The translations under genes and the position numbers were made by a program. From assembly GCA_964634465.1 (NCBI GenBank), contig CAZWLY010000015.1, positions 1 through 64,000 of the forward strand: DNA of 64,000 bases, written 5' to 3'. Shown one piece after another: positions 48,173 to 56,760 of this stretch. Position 1 is the stretch's first letter. Each line of letters starts with the position of its first letter. The notes under the pieces were generated by a model. The model ran no database searches. It was not told where the DNA came from and saw only the letters and a list, made by a program, of their open reading frames with translations. Source of the stretch: CAZWLY01 sp964634465 (GTDB lineage Bacteria > Desulfobacterota > Desulfarculia > G963662305).

Positions 48173-51100
48173 ATGGAGTCCTTCGCCTTGTCGTCCATCC
48201 GCCTGAGGCGGTACGTCTTACCGCTGGCCGCTTTCTGGACTGCCCTCACGGCCGGGCTCCTGGTGTTGAATTTCCAAGCCGGGACTCACGGGGTCTTGAA
48301 CAACGCCCGTCAATACGTCCGCTCGGCCGTCGAAGAGGAACTGGCCTGCTTCAAGTGGACGGCCTACCGGGGCGGGGTCTACGCCCCGGCAGACAAGGAC
48401 ACGCCGCCCAACCCATACCTGGCTCAGCTCCCGGAACGGGACATCACCACCCCTTCCGGCCGCCGGCTGACCCTGATTAGTCCGAGCTACGTCACCCGCT
48501 GGGCGCAAAGGCTGCGCTCGGAGCCGTTCGAGTTGCACCGGCGCGTAACCAGCCTGAAGCCGCGCGACCCCAAAAACTCCCCCGACGCCTGGGAGGCCGA
48601 AGCCCTCCGTTCCCTCGAGGATGGCGCCGTCGAAATCCTCTCGATCGAAAAGCGGGACGGGGTGGAATACCTGCGCCTGATGCGTCCCCTGATCGTGGAG
48701 AAGCCGTGCCTGAAGTGCCATCCCGCTCAGGGGCGCCGTCTGGGCAAGCCGAGCGGCGGGATCAGCGCCTCGGTTCCCCTGGCCCGGTTTCAGGATCCCG
48801 CCCGGCGAGGACGGTTGATCGTGGTCCTGAGCGTGGCCGCGCTGTGGCTGGTCGGACTGGGAGGCATCTATGTCGGCGCCGTCAGGTTGAAAAACAGGAT
48901 TCGCGAGCGCGATCGGGCCATGGAGGAGCTGAGACTCTCCGAGGACAAATACGCCAAGGCCTTCCGCAACAGCCCGTCCTGGGTGGTCCTCAGCTCTCTG
49001 GACGAGGGCCGGTTTTTGGACGTCAACGACACCTTTCTGAGTTCGACCGGCTTTACCCGGGAGGAGGTGATCGGCCGGACTTCCGTGGAACTCGGCACCT
49101 GGGTCGATCCCGAGGAGAGGGCCAGGATCGTGGCCGAGATCAAGGCGCGGGGTTCGGTCAGAGACGTCGAGGTCAAACGGCGCACCAAATCGGGTCGGGT
49201 CCTGGAGATGCTTTTCTCGGGAGAGAGCATAGATATCGGCGGCGAGAAGTGCCTGTTGTCGACCGCGCTCGATATCAGCCGGCTCAAAAAGGCCTACCAG
49301 GAGTTGGCCGACAGCCAGAGGCTCCTGACGGCCATCTTCGACGCTTCTCCGGTGGGCATCGGAGTGGTGCAGGATCGCATGCTGGGTTGGGCCAACCGGA
49401 CCATGTACCGCCTGGTGGGCTACGACGAGGGCGAGTTGTACGGGAAGAGCGCCGAAGTCCTCTACCTCGACCGGGAGGAGTACGAGCGGGTGGGCCGGGA
49501 GCTCTATGTCCAGACCGCCAATGACGACATGCGGGGAGTGGTAACCCGGTGGGTGCGCAAGGACGGCACGGTTTTTGATTGTCTATTGCGGGCGGCCCGA
49601 CTCAATCCCTCTGATCCGGCCCAGGGCTGGATCGTGATGGTGACGGATATCAGTGAAGAAAAGCGGAGACAGAAAGAACTCATGGAAAGCAGGAGACTCT
49701 ACCACGCCATTCTCGAAGCCAGCCCAGACCCCTTCGTGGTCTACGACAACGAGGGACGGGTGGTCTACTTGAACCCGGCCTTTACTCGTGTCTTCGGCTG
49801 GAGTTTGGATGAACTCAAGGGCAAGCGGGTCGATTTCGTGCCCGAGGATCAAAAGGAGCGTACTTCGAGAAAGATAAAGGAGCTGTACGCCGTCCGGAGA
49901 CAGGTGGCCTTCGAGACCCGCCGGCTTACCAAGGACGGGACCGTGCTGGACGTCGCCGTGAGCGCCGCCTACTACGGTGGGGCGGACGGGGAGTCGGAGG
50001 GCATGGTCGTCAACCTGAAAGACATCACCGAGCAAAAGAGACTCGATCGGCAGCTTCGACAAGCCCAGAAGATGGAGGCCATCGGCACCATGGCGGCCGG
50101 CATCGCCCATGACTTCAACAACATTCTGGCCGCCATGACGGGTTATACCGAGCTGGCTTTGATGGACTTGCCGGAGGATTCGCCGATCAGAAAAAATCTG
50201 GAACAGGTGCTCAAGGCGGGCGGCCGGGCCAGGAACCTGGTGAAGCAGATCTTGAGCTTCAGCCGGCAAACCGAGCATGAGCCGAAACCGATCCACATCG
50301 GCCCCATCATCAAGGAGGCGCTGAAGTTCCTGCGGGCCTCGATTCCCACTTCCATCGAGATCAAGCAACGCATCGACCCGAAGTCGGGCGCCGTCCTGGC
50401 CGATCCGACGGAGATCCACCAGGTGGTGTTGAACCTGTGCTCCAACGCGGCCCAGGCCATGCGGGACGGCGGGGTGCTGGAGGTGTCGCTCGAGAACATG
50501 AGCTTCGACCGAGAAACCCTGGTCGGCCACTTCAGGGTTTCTCCGGGGCGCTACCTGAAACTGACGGTCAGCGACACCGGACACGGCATGGACAAGGAGA
50601 CCAGGGAGCGAATCTTCGATCCGTTCTTCACCACCAAGGAGCGGAGCGAGGGCACGGGCTTGGGGTTGGCCGTGGTCCACGGCATCGTCAGGCGCCACGG
50701 CGGGGCGATAAGCGTCTACAGCGAGCCGGGTCAGGGCGCCACCTTCCACATCTACCTGCCGGCCCTGGAAAGCGAAACAGAGGGCGAGCAGGCGGCGGTG
50801 GGCCTCGAACCGCTGTCCACCGGCACGGAACACATCCTTTTCTTGGACGACGAAGAGGCCTTGGTCGAGATGGGACGCCAGATGCTCGAACGCCTGGGCT
50901 ACCGGGTTACGACCAAGACCTCCAGCCTCGAGGCTCTGGAGGAATTCCGGGCCCACCCCCAACGGTTCGACCTGGTGATAACCGACCTGACCATGCCCAA
51001 GATGACCGGCGACAAGCTGGCCCTGGAGATGAAGAAGATCAGGCCCGATGTCCCGATCATCATTTGTACGGGCTACAGCTACCAGATTCCGGCGGAGAAG

Positions 51101-51187
51101 ATCGATGGCTCGGGCGTCGACCGGGTGATAACGAAGCCGCTGGTCATCGGCGAGTTGGCGGAAGCTATTCGGGAGGTGTTGGAGTAG
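48173..51187 (+). CDS. membrane hybrid histidine kinase with heme-motif (DUF3365-like) sensor, PAS domains and receiver
   Basis: 1004 residues. TM1 at about 13-33; an extracytoplasmic domain of the Tll0287/DUF3365 type with a c-type heme motif CLKCH (Cys179, Cys182, His183); TM2 at about 209-231; three PAS domains (from about 250, 380 and 500); HisKA with His646 (AAGIAHDFNNILAAMTGYTE); HATPase (DTGHGMDKETRERIFDPFFT, TGLGLAVVHGIV); and a C-terminal receiver with Asp938 (VITDLTMPKMTG) and FLDDEEALVE. I infer sensing of redox state, oxygen or NO by heme with phosphorelay output. ATG follows AAGGAG; the frame is open 96 codons further upstream but overlaps the trp promoter. No cognate regulator is adjacent. 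Confidence 0.9.
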   Translation: MESFALSSIRLRRYVLPLAAFWTALTAGLLVLNFQAGTHGVLNNARQYVRSAVEEELACFKWTAYRGGVYAPADKDTPPNPYLAQLPERDITTPSGRRLTLISPSYVTRWAQRLRSEPFELHRRVTSLKPRDPKNSPDAWEAEALRSLEDGAVEILSIEKRDGVEYLRLMRPLIVEKPCLKCHPAQGRRLGKPSGGISASVPLARFQDPARRGRLIVVLSVAALWLVGLGGIYVGAVRLKNRIRERDRAMEELRLSEDKYAKAFRNSPSWVVLSSLDEGRFLDVNDTFLSSTGFTREEVIGRTSVELGTWVDPEERARIVAEIKARGSVRDVEVKRRTKSGRVLEMLFSGESIDIGGEKCLLSTALDISRLKKAYQELADSQRLLTAIFDASPVGIGVVQDRMLGWANRTMYRLVGYDEGELYGKSAEVLYLDREEYERVGRELYVQTANDDMRGVVTRWVRKDGTVFDCLLRAARLNPSDPAQGWIVMVTDISEEKRRQKELMESRRLYHAILEASPDPFVVYDNEGRVVYLNPAFTRVFGWSLDELKGKRVDFVPEDQKERTSRKIKELYAVRRQVAFETRRLTKDGTVLDVAVSAAYYGGADGESEGMVVNLKDITEQKRLDRQLRQAQKMEAIGTMAAGIAHDFNNILAAMTGYTELALMDLPEDSPIRKNLEQVLKAGGRARNLVKQILSFSRQTEHEPKPIHIGPIIKEALKFLRASIPTSIEIKQRIDPKSGAVLADPTEIHQVVLNLCSNAAQAMRDGGVLEVSLENMSFDRETLVGHFRVSPGRYLKLTVSDTGHGMDKETRERIFDPFFTTKERSEGTGLGLAVVHGIVRRHGGAISVYSEPGQGATFHIYLPALESETEGEQAAVGLEPLSTGTEHILFLDDEEALVEMGRQMLERLGYRVTTKTSSLEALEEFRAHPQRFDLVITDLTMPKMTGDKLALEMKKIRPDVPIIICTGYSYQIPAEKIDGSGVDRVITKPLVIGELAEAIREVLE

Positions 51188-51362
51188 GCGGGCAAAGACC
51201 GAACGGCGGTCGTAATGTCGTAATGAAGTTCGGCCGCCGGCCGGGTGTTGGGTTCGCCAAAGGGGCGAACCTCCGCTGCGGCCAAGAATCGGTTGGGGCC
51301 TTGGTCGATTCTACTGAGCCGAGTCGCCGCTCAGAGCGGCTTGAACGTCATCGCTCGGCGGT

Positions 51363-52049
51363 TCAATGACCCTCGTCTGATTTGACGCCCAGCGGGTGGT
51401 CCTGCCAGTAGCCGACCGAATCGCCGGGGCCGATGGTGGACAGCCTCTTGAAATCTGGGCCGACCGCCCGCTTGAGCCAGGCCGGGAGGATGTCCACGGT
51501 GCAGTAAAAGCGCGGGTTTCTGAAGAACGACTTTTCGATCTTGATGATGCGCTTGAGGGACTCGAATTTTATCTCCGGCTTGCCCTCGCCGGTGATGTCG
51601 ATGTAGAGTGGGTTTTCAGGCCCGCAGAAGCCGGCGTCGCCGCAGTAGATATTGCATCTCTGCCAGGCAAATGGGATCTTGACCCCGCGGCGGTTCATCA
51701 GCGACAACTGAAGGTAGATCTCCTGGGGCCTGCCGCAGTAGAGCGCCTTCCAGATTCGCTTGCCCTGGATGGAGACGTAGACCTCCTTGCCGGACAGTCG
51801 GCCGGTGTGGATGCCCCGCCAGTCGGGGAACGGCGTCTGCCGGTTGGGAAATTCGGGGAACCCCTGGGGCGAGTACTTGGCCCCGGCGGCGACGAAGCGG
51901 GCCTTGTCGGCGGCCGCTTCTTCGGCCGAAGCCCTGGGTGCGGCCGGCGGTCCGGCCCAGGCAGCCAGGGCGGCGCTCAAGAGAACGCCGGCCACGACAA
52001 GACCAGGCAGCGAAACACGCAACCAGTCGATTTTCCTAGGTTCAGACAT
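51363..52049 (-). CDS. exported protein of unknown function
   Basis: 228 residues. A signal sequence is visible (positive start, hydrophobic residues about 14-32, AAWA site). The mature part has five cysteines, including CNIYCGDAGFCG around residues 130-145, and YISIQGK-type beta strands (VYVSIQGKRIWKALYCG, LYIDITGEGKPEIKFESL). It is not a family I recognise. The ATG is preceded by GGAGGTTGGGGC. It stands alone on the minus strand between two plus-strand signalling genes. Periplasmic location is inferred. Confidence 0.7.
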   Translation of the reverse strand: MSEPRKIDWLRVSLPGLVVAGVLLSAALAAWAGPPAAPRASAEEAAADKARFVAAGAKYSPQGFPEFPNRQTPFPDWRGIHTGRLSGKEVYVSIQGKRIWKALYCGRPQEIYLQLSLMNRRGVKIPFAWQRCNIYCGDAGFCGPENPLYIDITGEGKPEIKFESLKRIIKIEKSFFRNPRFYCTVDILPAWLKRAVGPDFKRLSTIGPGDSVGYWQDHPLGVKSDEGH

Positions 52050-52167
52050 GCCCCAACCTCCGGGATAAACCTACCATGGCCGGAGAAGGTTTTCAATACG
52101 GGGGCGGGGCCTGGCCCGGAGGCAGAGGCCGATTGCCCGCCAAATCGGACCTGATATTCTGGCCGAG

Positions 52168-52197
52168 TTGGGGTAAAATCGGTTAGGATGATATTAT
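52168..52197 (+). promoter_or_regulatory. possible promoter of the HPt/PilZ gene
   Basis: TTGGGG (52168-52173), an 18-base spacer and TATTAT (52192-52197), 40 bases before the ATG. Confidence 0.4.
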
Positions 52198-52236
52198 CTG
52201 GCCGCGATAAATGCCAGTCACGCTTAGGATGGAAAC

Positions 52237-53499
52237 ATGGCCCTGGACGACGACCTGTTCGACAAAAGCAGCCTGGAAATCTTTATCGATGAGGCGAACG
52301 AGTCCATCGAGGCCCTGGAGGTGGGCCTGCTGGCCCTGGAGGACAATCCGGACGACGCCGACGTGCTGGACGAGGTCTTCCGGCAGGCTCACACCCTGAA
52401 AGGCAACGCCGGTTTTCTCGGCCTGGACCGACTCAATCTTTTCGCCCACGCCATGGAGGATGTTCTCGAATCAATTCGCCAGGGGGAATTTGCCTTCACC
52501 TCCGAGGCGGCGAGCGCTCTCCTTGCGGCCGTCGATTGCCTCAGACATCTGGTCGCTTGCGCCGCTGAAGACCGGCCGCCGGACCAGGAACTGGTGGCCG
52601 AAGTGGAGGGGCGCTTGAAGGCCCTGGTGGAGAACCCACCGCCCGCGGCGACCGAGGTCGGGCCTGAGGCCGAGATCGGGCCGCCGACCGAGCACTGGGT
52701 CGGCGAGGCCGGAGGGGGAGAGCGGATTCTGGTCATCCATGACGTGGCCGTGATCAGGAAGATCGTTGAGAATTACATCGTCGCCGCCGAGATGGACGAG
52801 GTGGAACTGGAATCGGTCGCCTCGGCCCAGGCCGGCGCAAAACGGTTGGACGAGAAGAAGTTCGACGTCGTCTTGTGCGGCTTGCAGATGTCCGGGATGG
52901 ATGGGATCGCCGTCCACGAGCGCATGCTCGCCTCGGAAATAAACAAGGAGACGTCGTTCGTGCTCCTGACCTCCACCGATACCGAGGAGCAACGACAACG
53001 ATTGGCCCGGCACGGCATCGACCACGTCCTGGCCATGCCCTTCACCCCGCAGCAACTCAAGGGGATCATCCAGAAGGTCTACAACCCGCTCAGACGGCGC
53101 GCCTACCAGCGTTTCGCCATTCCCGGGGCGACGGCCGTCGTCACCGTCCAAGACCTGGACCTCCCCGCCGAAGTGCTCAATGTCAGTCTGAACGGGGTCC
53201 TGTGCCGGTTCGACTACCCGGCGGCGCAGCCCAACCTCATGCCCGCCTGCCGAATGAAGATCGTCTTGCCGCCGGCCTACGCTCAGGGAGACGCCGCGGG
53301 GATCACGGCCCGGCTGGTCAGGGTGGTCGTCCAGAACTGGGGGCCGGATGACACGCCGCAAAAGATGCGGGCCGGATGGGAGTTCGTGAAGCTTCCCGAG
53401 CCGGCCAGAGAGGTTCTCGGTCTCACTCTCGACAAGGCCCGTCAGGAATTGACGGCCGCGGAAAGGGAGGCCGGGCTGACCTCCGGCCGGGCGCCGTAG
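52237..53499 (+). CDS. HPt - degenerate receiver - PilZ protein
   Basis: 420 residues. An N-terminal HPt domain (1-115) with phosphorylatable His52 in FRQAHTLKGNAGFLGLDRL, as in CheA. Residues about 165-285 fold like a receiver, but the phospho-acceptor position is Gly (VVLCGLQMSGMDG) and the acidic pair is reduced (IHDVAVIRK), so it is probably not phosphorylated. A C-terminal PilZ domain (about 287-395) has RxxxR (RAYQR) and NVSLNG, the c-di-GMP-binding signature. I infer a phosphorelay-to-c-di-GMP link. ATG follows AGGATGGAAAC. Confidence 0.85.
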   Translation: MALDDDLFDKSSLEIFIDEANESIEALEVGLLALEDNPDDADVLDEVFRQAHTLKGNAGFLGLDRLNLFAHAMEDVLESIRQGEFAFTSEAASALLAAVDCLRHLVACAAEDRPPDQELVAEVEGRLKALVENPPPAATEVGPEAEIGPPTEHWVGEAGGGERILVIHDVAVIRKIVENYIVAAEMDEVELESVASAQAGAKRLDEKKFDVVLCGLQMSGMDGIAVHERMLASEINKETSFVLLTSTDTEEQRQRLARHGIDHVLAMPFTPQQLKGIIQKVYNPLRRRAYQRFAIPGATAVVTVQDLDLPAEVLNVSLNGVLCRFDYPAAQPNLMPACRMKIVLPPAYAQGDAAGITARLVRVVVQNWGPDDTPQKMRAGWEFVKLPEPAREVLGLTLDKARQELTAAEREAGLTSGRAP

Positions 53500-53592
53500 G
53501 GTCGATCCATGGCCGGGCCGGCCAAGGGCGACTTCAAGACCGCGATCGAAAGAGAGCCGGGACTCGACTTGAGAAATCCGCCCGCCGCCGGA

Positions 53593-54354
53593 TCAAATCC
53601 GGCCGATCAGTTCGCCTTTGGCCAACCGGTCCATCTCCTCCGACCAGTCCTGGCCCGGACCGTGGATGAAAAAGGGCGGGGCCACGGCGAGCTCGTCTCC
53701 GCCGCCCGAGACCGCTTCGACCAAGGCCAAGCGACCCGGCCCGCCCGGCCGGGCGTAAGCCAGCCTCAAGCGTTTGGGCGTCAGCCCGACGCCCTCCAGC
53801 CGGGACAAAAGAGCCGTCAACCGCCAGACCGGATAGACGACGAACAGTCGGCCGCCAGCTCTGAGCCATCTGGCCGCGGCCGAGGTCCACTCGGCCAGGG
53901 AGGCGGTCAGTTCGTGGCGGGCCTTGTTCTTCTGCTCGTCCGGGCTGAGCCTGCCCGCGCCCAGCGGCCTGAACGGCGGGTTGACCACCACGGCGTCGAA
54001 GCTCTCGGCCGGGAAGAGATCGGGCCGGCGCAAATCGCCCTCGAAGACGGCCAGGCGGTCCTGGACTTGGTTGAGGGCTGCGTTTCTGAGAGTCAGGCGG
54101 GCCAGCTCGGGCTGGATTTCCAGGGCGGTCAGTTGCAGTCGGGGTTCGGCCCACGCCAGCAGAACGCAGAGCACGCCCACGCCCGAGCCCAGGTCCAGCA
54201 CCCGCCAGCCCGGCTCCAGGCGGGCGAAACCGGCCAGGAGCACGGCGTCAACGCTGAAACGGTAGCCTTTTTGAGGCTGGATGAACTTGAGTCGGCTGGC
54301 GAGGAGCGCATCCAGACTCTCGCCCGGGCCGGGCGCGAGCTCGGTGTCGCTCAC
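53593..54354 (-). CDS. TrmN6-like tRNA/RNA N6-adenine methyltransferase
   Basis: 253 residues. SAM motif VLDLGSGVGVLCVLLA, acidic LTALEIQPELA and the NPPF catalytic motif (FDAVVVNPPFRPLG) identify the N6-adenine methyltransferase group that modifies A37 of tRNA-Val1 (TrmN6/YfiC). QPQKGYRFSVDAVLLAGF at the start is typical. GTG start four bases after the DUF1015 gene, so both form an operon. The specific RNA target is inferred from the family only. Confidence 0.85.
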   Translation of the reverse strand: MSDTELAPGPGESLDALLASRLKFIQPQKGYRFSVDAVLLAGFARLEPGWRVLDLGSGVGVLCVLLAWAEPRLQLTALEIQPELARLTLRNAALNQVQDRLAVFEGDLRRPDLFPAESFDAVVVNPPFRPLGAGRLSPDEQKNKARHELTASLAEWTSAAARWLRAGGRLFVVYPVWRLTALLSRLEGVGLTPKRLRLAYARPGGPGRLALVEAVSGGGDELAVAPPFFIHGPGQDWSEEMDRLAKGELIGRI

Positions 54355-54358
54355 TGTG

Positions 54359-55717
54359 TCAGTCAGCCAGGGGATCGACCACCACTCCGCTGGGCACGAT
54401 GGGCCGCATGACCAGGCCCGTGGTCACCTTGGGGTAAAAATAGGTCGATTTGCGGGGCATGATCAGCCCGGCGTTGGCCACCGCCCTGACCTGCTCGATG
54501 CGGGTCGGGTTCAACAGGAAGGCCATCTCCACCTCGCCGACGGCCACCCGGTCCAGGCCGGAGTTGAGGTCGGCGTCGTAGACGAAGCGCTTCTCGTCGT
54601 CCAGATCGCTCAATTTCAATCCCAGGCAGCGGCCGTAGATGATCTCGTTCAGGACGACTACGTCCAGGTCCTTCAATGCTGGGTGCAGGTCCAGGGAATC
54701 CATCACCCCGTCCTTGAGGGTCAAGATGCGAAGGACGTTCTCGCCGTGGGAGGCAAAGCCGATGACGTGCTTCTCCCAACCGTCGGCGGCCAGGTTGAAG
54801 CAGAACTCGCTACGGGCCGGGGCCGGGTTGCCGGGCTCGAAAGGCAGTTCCAGAATGTCGAAATACTCGGCCGCCCGATTCAGGAAGGCCTGACGCTCGT
54901 AGCCGGGCAGATCCTTGATCAGCCGGTTGGCCGAGAGGATGGTCAAGCCCTTGTCCTGCATGGCGGTGGCGTAGATCAAGGTGTAGTTGAACGAGGCGTT
55001 GTTCGGGGCGTGGGGCAGTTGCTTCTGCATCAGGTCTCGATAGGCCAAGCCGGTCTCGTAGCGATGGTGGCCGTCGGCGATGTAGAAAGTAGACTCCCTT
55101 AGCCGTCGGGCCACCTCCCGTTGGGCTTGCCGGTCGGTGACCAGCCACAGGCTGTGAATGGTGCCACCGTGATCCTCGAAGCGCATCGCCGGCTCGTCGG
55201 GCGCGGCCGCCTCCAGGACCTCCATCACCCCGCCGTCCTGATCGTCGTAGAGGGTGAAGATCTGGCTGAAGTTGGCCTTGCAGATCGAGATCAGGTTGAG
55301 ACGATCCTGCTTGGTCGCCGAAAAGGTCTGTTCGTGGGGCTTGACCGCCCCTTCGGCGTAGTCCTCCAACCTCAAGAGGCTGATGAAGCCTTTTCTGGTC
55401 AACCGAGAAGAGACGCCCTGAAGAGGGTAATCGATCTGGTAGAGGTAGATGGCCGGCTCTATGTCCCGGGTGAGAACGTCCTCGTCCCACCACTTTTTGA
55501 AGTCGTCGGCGGCCCGCTGGTAGCGGTTGCGGTCTTCGTCGTCGCCGGGCCGCCCCTTGGGCAAGATCAGTCGGATGACGTTGTACTTGTGGGCCAGGTA
55601 GAACTCGTCCTGTTGGGCCGGTGAAATGACGTCATAGGGCGGCGCGATGACGTCGGCCATGTCGTCGATCTTGTCTTGGTTGTATCTCAAGCCGCGCAGC
55701 GGCGCTATCAGGGCCAT
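54359..55717 (-). CDS. DUF1015 family protein
   Basis: 452 residues. Family-typical segments are IAPLRGLRYNQDKI, DVIAPPYDVISPAQQDEFY, YNVIRLILPKG and the YIADGHHRYETGLAYRDLM motif with conserved His pair. The last motif is shared with ParB-like/HTP-kinase folds; DUF1015 proteins have been linked to serine kinase-like activity, but no function is established to my knowledge. Start has GGGAGAG upstream. It is transcribed with the TrmN6-like gene and divergently from tRNA-Leu. Confidence 0.9.
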   Translation of the reverse strand: MALIAPLRGLRYNQDKIDDMADVIAPPYDVISPAQQDEFYLAHKYNVIRLILPKGRPGDDEDRNRYQRAADDFKKWWDEDVLTRDIEPAIYLYQIDYPLQGVSSRLTRKGFISLLRLEDYAEGAVKPHEQTFSATKQDRLNLISICKANFSQIFTLYDDQDGGVMEVLEAAAPDEPAMRFEDHGGTIHSLWLVTDRQAQREVARRLRESTFYIADGHHRYETGLAYRDLMQKQLPHAPNNASFNYTLIYATAMQDKGLTILSANRLIKDLPGYERQAFLNRAAEYFDILELPFEPGNPAPARSEFCFNLAADGWEKHVIGFASHGENVLRILTLKDGVMDSLDLHPALKDLDVVVLNEIIYGRCLGLKLSDLDDEKRFVYDADLNSGLDRVAVGEVEMAFLLNPTRIEQVRAVANAGLIMPRKSTYFYPKVTTGLVMRPIVPSGVVVDPLAD

Positions 55718-55796
55718 TGGCTCTCCCTGGGATGCTCGTTAGGCCTTCGTTTACTCCTAGGCGGGCCAAAGGTCAAGGTCTTTGTCCACTCCAAAC

Positions 55797-55825
55797 TTGA
55801 CGCCGGGCAGGCCAATCCATATACT
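55797..55825 (+). promoter_or_regulatory. promoter of tRNA-Leu
   Basis: TTGACG (55797-55802), 17-base spacer, TATACT (55820-55825), 10 bases before the tRNA. Confidence 0.8.
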
Positions 55826-55835
55826 AACCTCCCGA

Positions 55836-55922
55836 GCCGGAGTGGTGAAACTGGTAGACGCACGGGACTCAAAATCCCGCGGGGTTCGCCCCGTGTCGGT
55901 TCGACTCCGACCTCCGGCACCA
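55836..55922 (+). tRNA. tRNA-Leu (anticodon CAA)
   Basis: Acceptor GCCGGAG (55836-55842) pairs with CTCCGGC (55912-55918), then A and an encoded CCA. The anticodon stem CGGGA/TCCCG encloses loop CTCAAAA, giving anticodon CAA, decoding UUG. A long variable arm and a GGTTCGACTCC T-arm identify the class II leucine type. It has its own promoter and terminator. Confidence 0.97.
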
Positions 55923-55932
55923 CGACAAAATC

Positions 55933-55965
55933 AAGGGGTTGAGCCCTACGGCTCAACCCCTTTCT
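55933..55965 (+). terminator. terminator of tRNA-Leu
   Basis: A 13-bp perfect stem AAGGGGTTGAGCC (55933-55945) with GGCTCAACCCCTT (55950-55962), loop CTAC, followed by TCT. The T-tract is short but the stem is strong. Confidence 0.8.
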
Positions 55966-56257
55966 CGATGCTTTGCCGAGACCGTCTCGACAACGCCCGA
56001 TCTCTTGCCGACGCCAGGGGCTGAACGGAGAGAAGAAGATCGGAGTCGGCCGGGCGGAGCCAGGGCGTCAGACCGGCCGACGAGGCCCGTCAAGACCGTG
56101 GCGCCCTGTCCGGACAGGACGCATCGTTCCCGCCCGCCAAAAAACCCGGCTCCCACCCAAAGATAAATGGCTGTAACTGGTGGATATCGTGGATTAATTG
56201 CGATAAACGCTCCGCTCCGCTCTTTCCGTCCAATTTTTGGTCAAGTCCGACCCCAAC

Positions 56258-56274
56258 TGGCACGCTCCCTGCAT
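56258..56274 (+). promoter_or_regulatory. sigma-54 promoter of the STAS gene
   Basis: TGGCACG-CTCC-CTGCAT, with GG and GC ten bases apart, matches the RpoN -24/-12 consensus closely. It lies 40 bases before the STAS ATG. An enhancer-binding activator would be needed; no site for it was recognised. Confidence 0.75.
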
Positions 56275-56312
56275 AATCTGAAGGTCGAGAAAAGTAACGG
56301 GGAGGGTTGGAA

Positions 56313-56678
56313 ATGATCGATTTCGCTGAGAGCAAAGCCGACGGCGTGTTGATCCTGGAGCCGCAGGTTCAGACCATCGACGGTTTCAACTCCAGCGCTT
56401 TCAGAGAGCGGTTGCTGGGCTACATAAGAGGCGGGGCGTCGCAGATCGTCCTCGACCTCAGTTCGGTGGACTACATCGACAGCACGGGGCTGGCCGCCGT
56501 CGTTTTCGCCGCCAAGGAGATCAGGCCGGGCGAGTTGATGCTTACCGGCCTGAATGACTTCACTCGCCGCGTCTTCAAGTTGACTCGTTTGGACAAGGCG
56601 ATCAGAATTCTGCCCCAGAGGCTCGATCGACCCGACGCGGACGAGTCCGCCGCGAGCGGAACGGTCATGGCCGCCTGA
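56313..56678 (+). CDS. STAS-domain anti-sigma factor antagonist-like protein
   Basis: 121 residues forming a single STAS domain (SpoIIAA/RsbV type): ILEPQVQTIDGFNSSAFRE, VLDLSSVDYIDSTGLAAVVF with the phosphorylatable Ser in DSTG, and LTGLNDFTRRVFKLTRLDK. Such proteins are released or captured by an anti-sigma kinase depending on phosphorylation. No kinase or phosphatase lies beside it. ATG with GGAGGG; the sigma-54 promoter upstream and the strong terminator downstream make it a single-gene unit. Confidence 0.88.
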   Translation: MIDFAESKADGVLILEPQVQTIDGFNSSAFRERLLGYIRGGASQIVLDLSSVDYIDSTGLAAVVFAAKEIRPGELMLTGLNDFTRRVFKLTRLDKAIRILPQRLDRPDADESAASGTVMAA

Positions 56679-56716
56679 GGCCGGATTTCATTCTTCCGGG
56701 TTTTCACGTTGCCGGG

Positions 56717-56760
56717 AACCGGGGTCGGGCCGCCACGGCCCGCTCCCGGTTTGTTTTTTT
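56717..56760 (+). terminator. intrinsic terminator after the STAS gene
   Basis: AACCGGG (56717-56723) with CCCGGTT (56745-56751) and inner CGGGCCG (56726-56732) with CGGCCCG (56736-56742), CCA loop, then TG and seven T. Confidence 0.92.
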
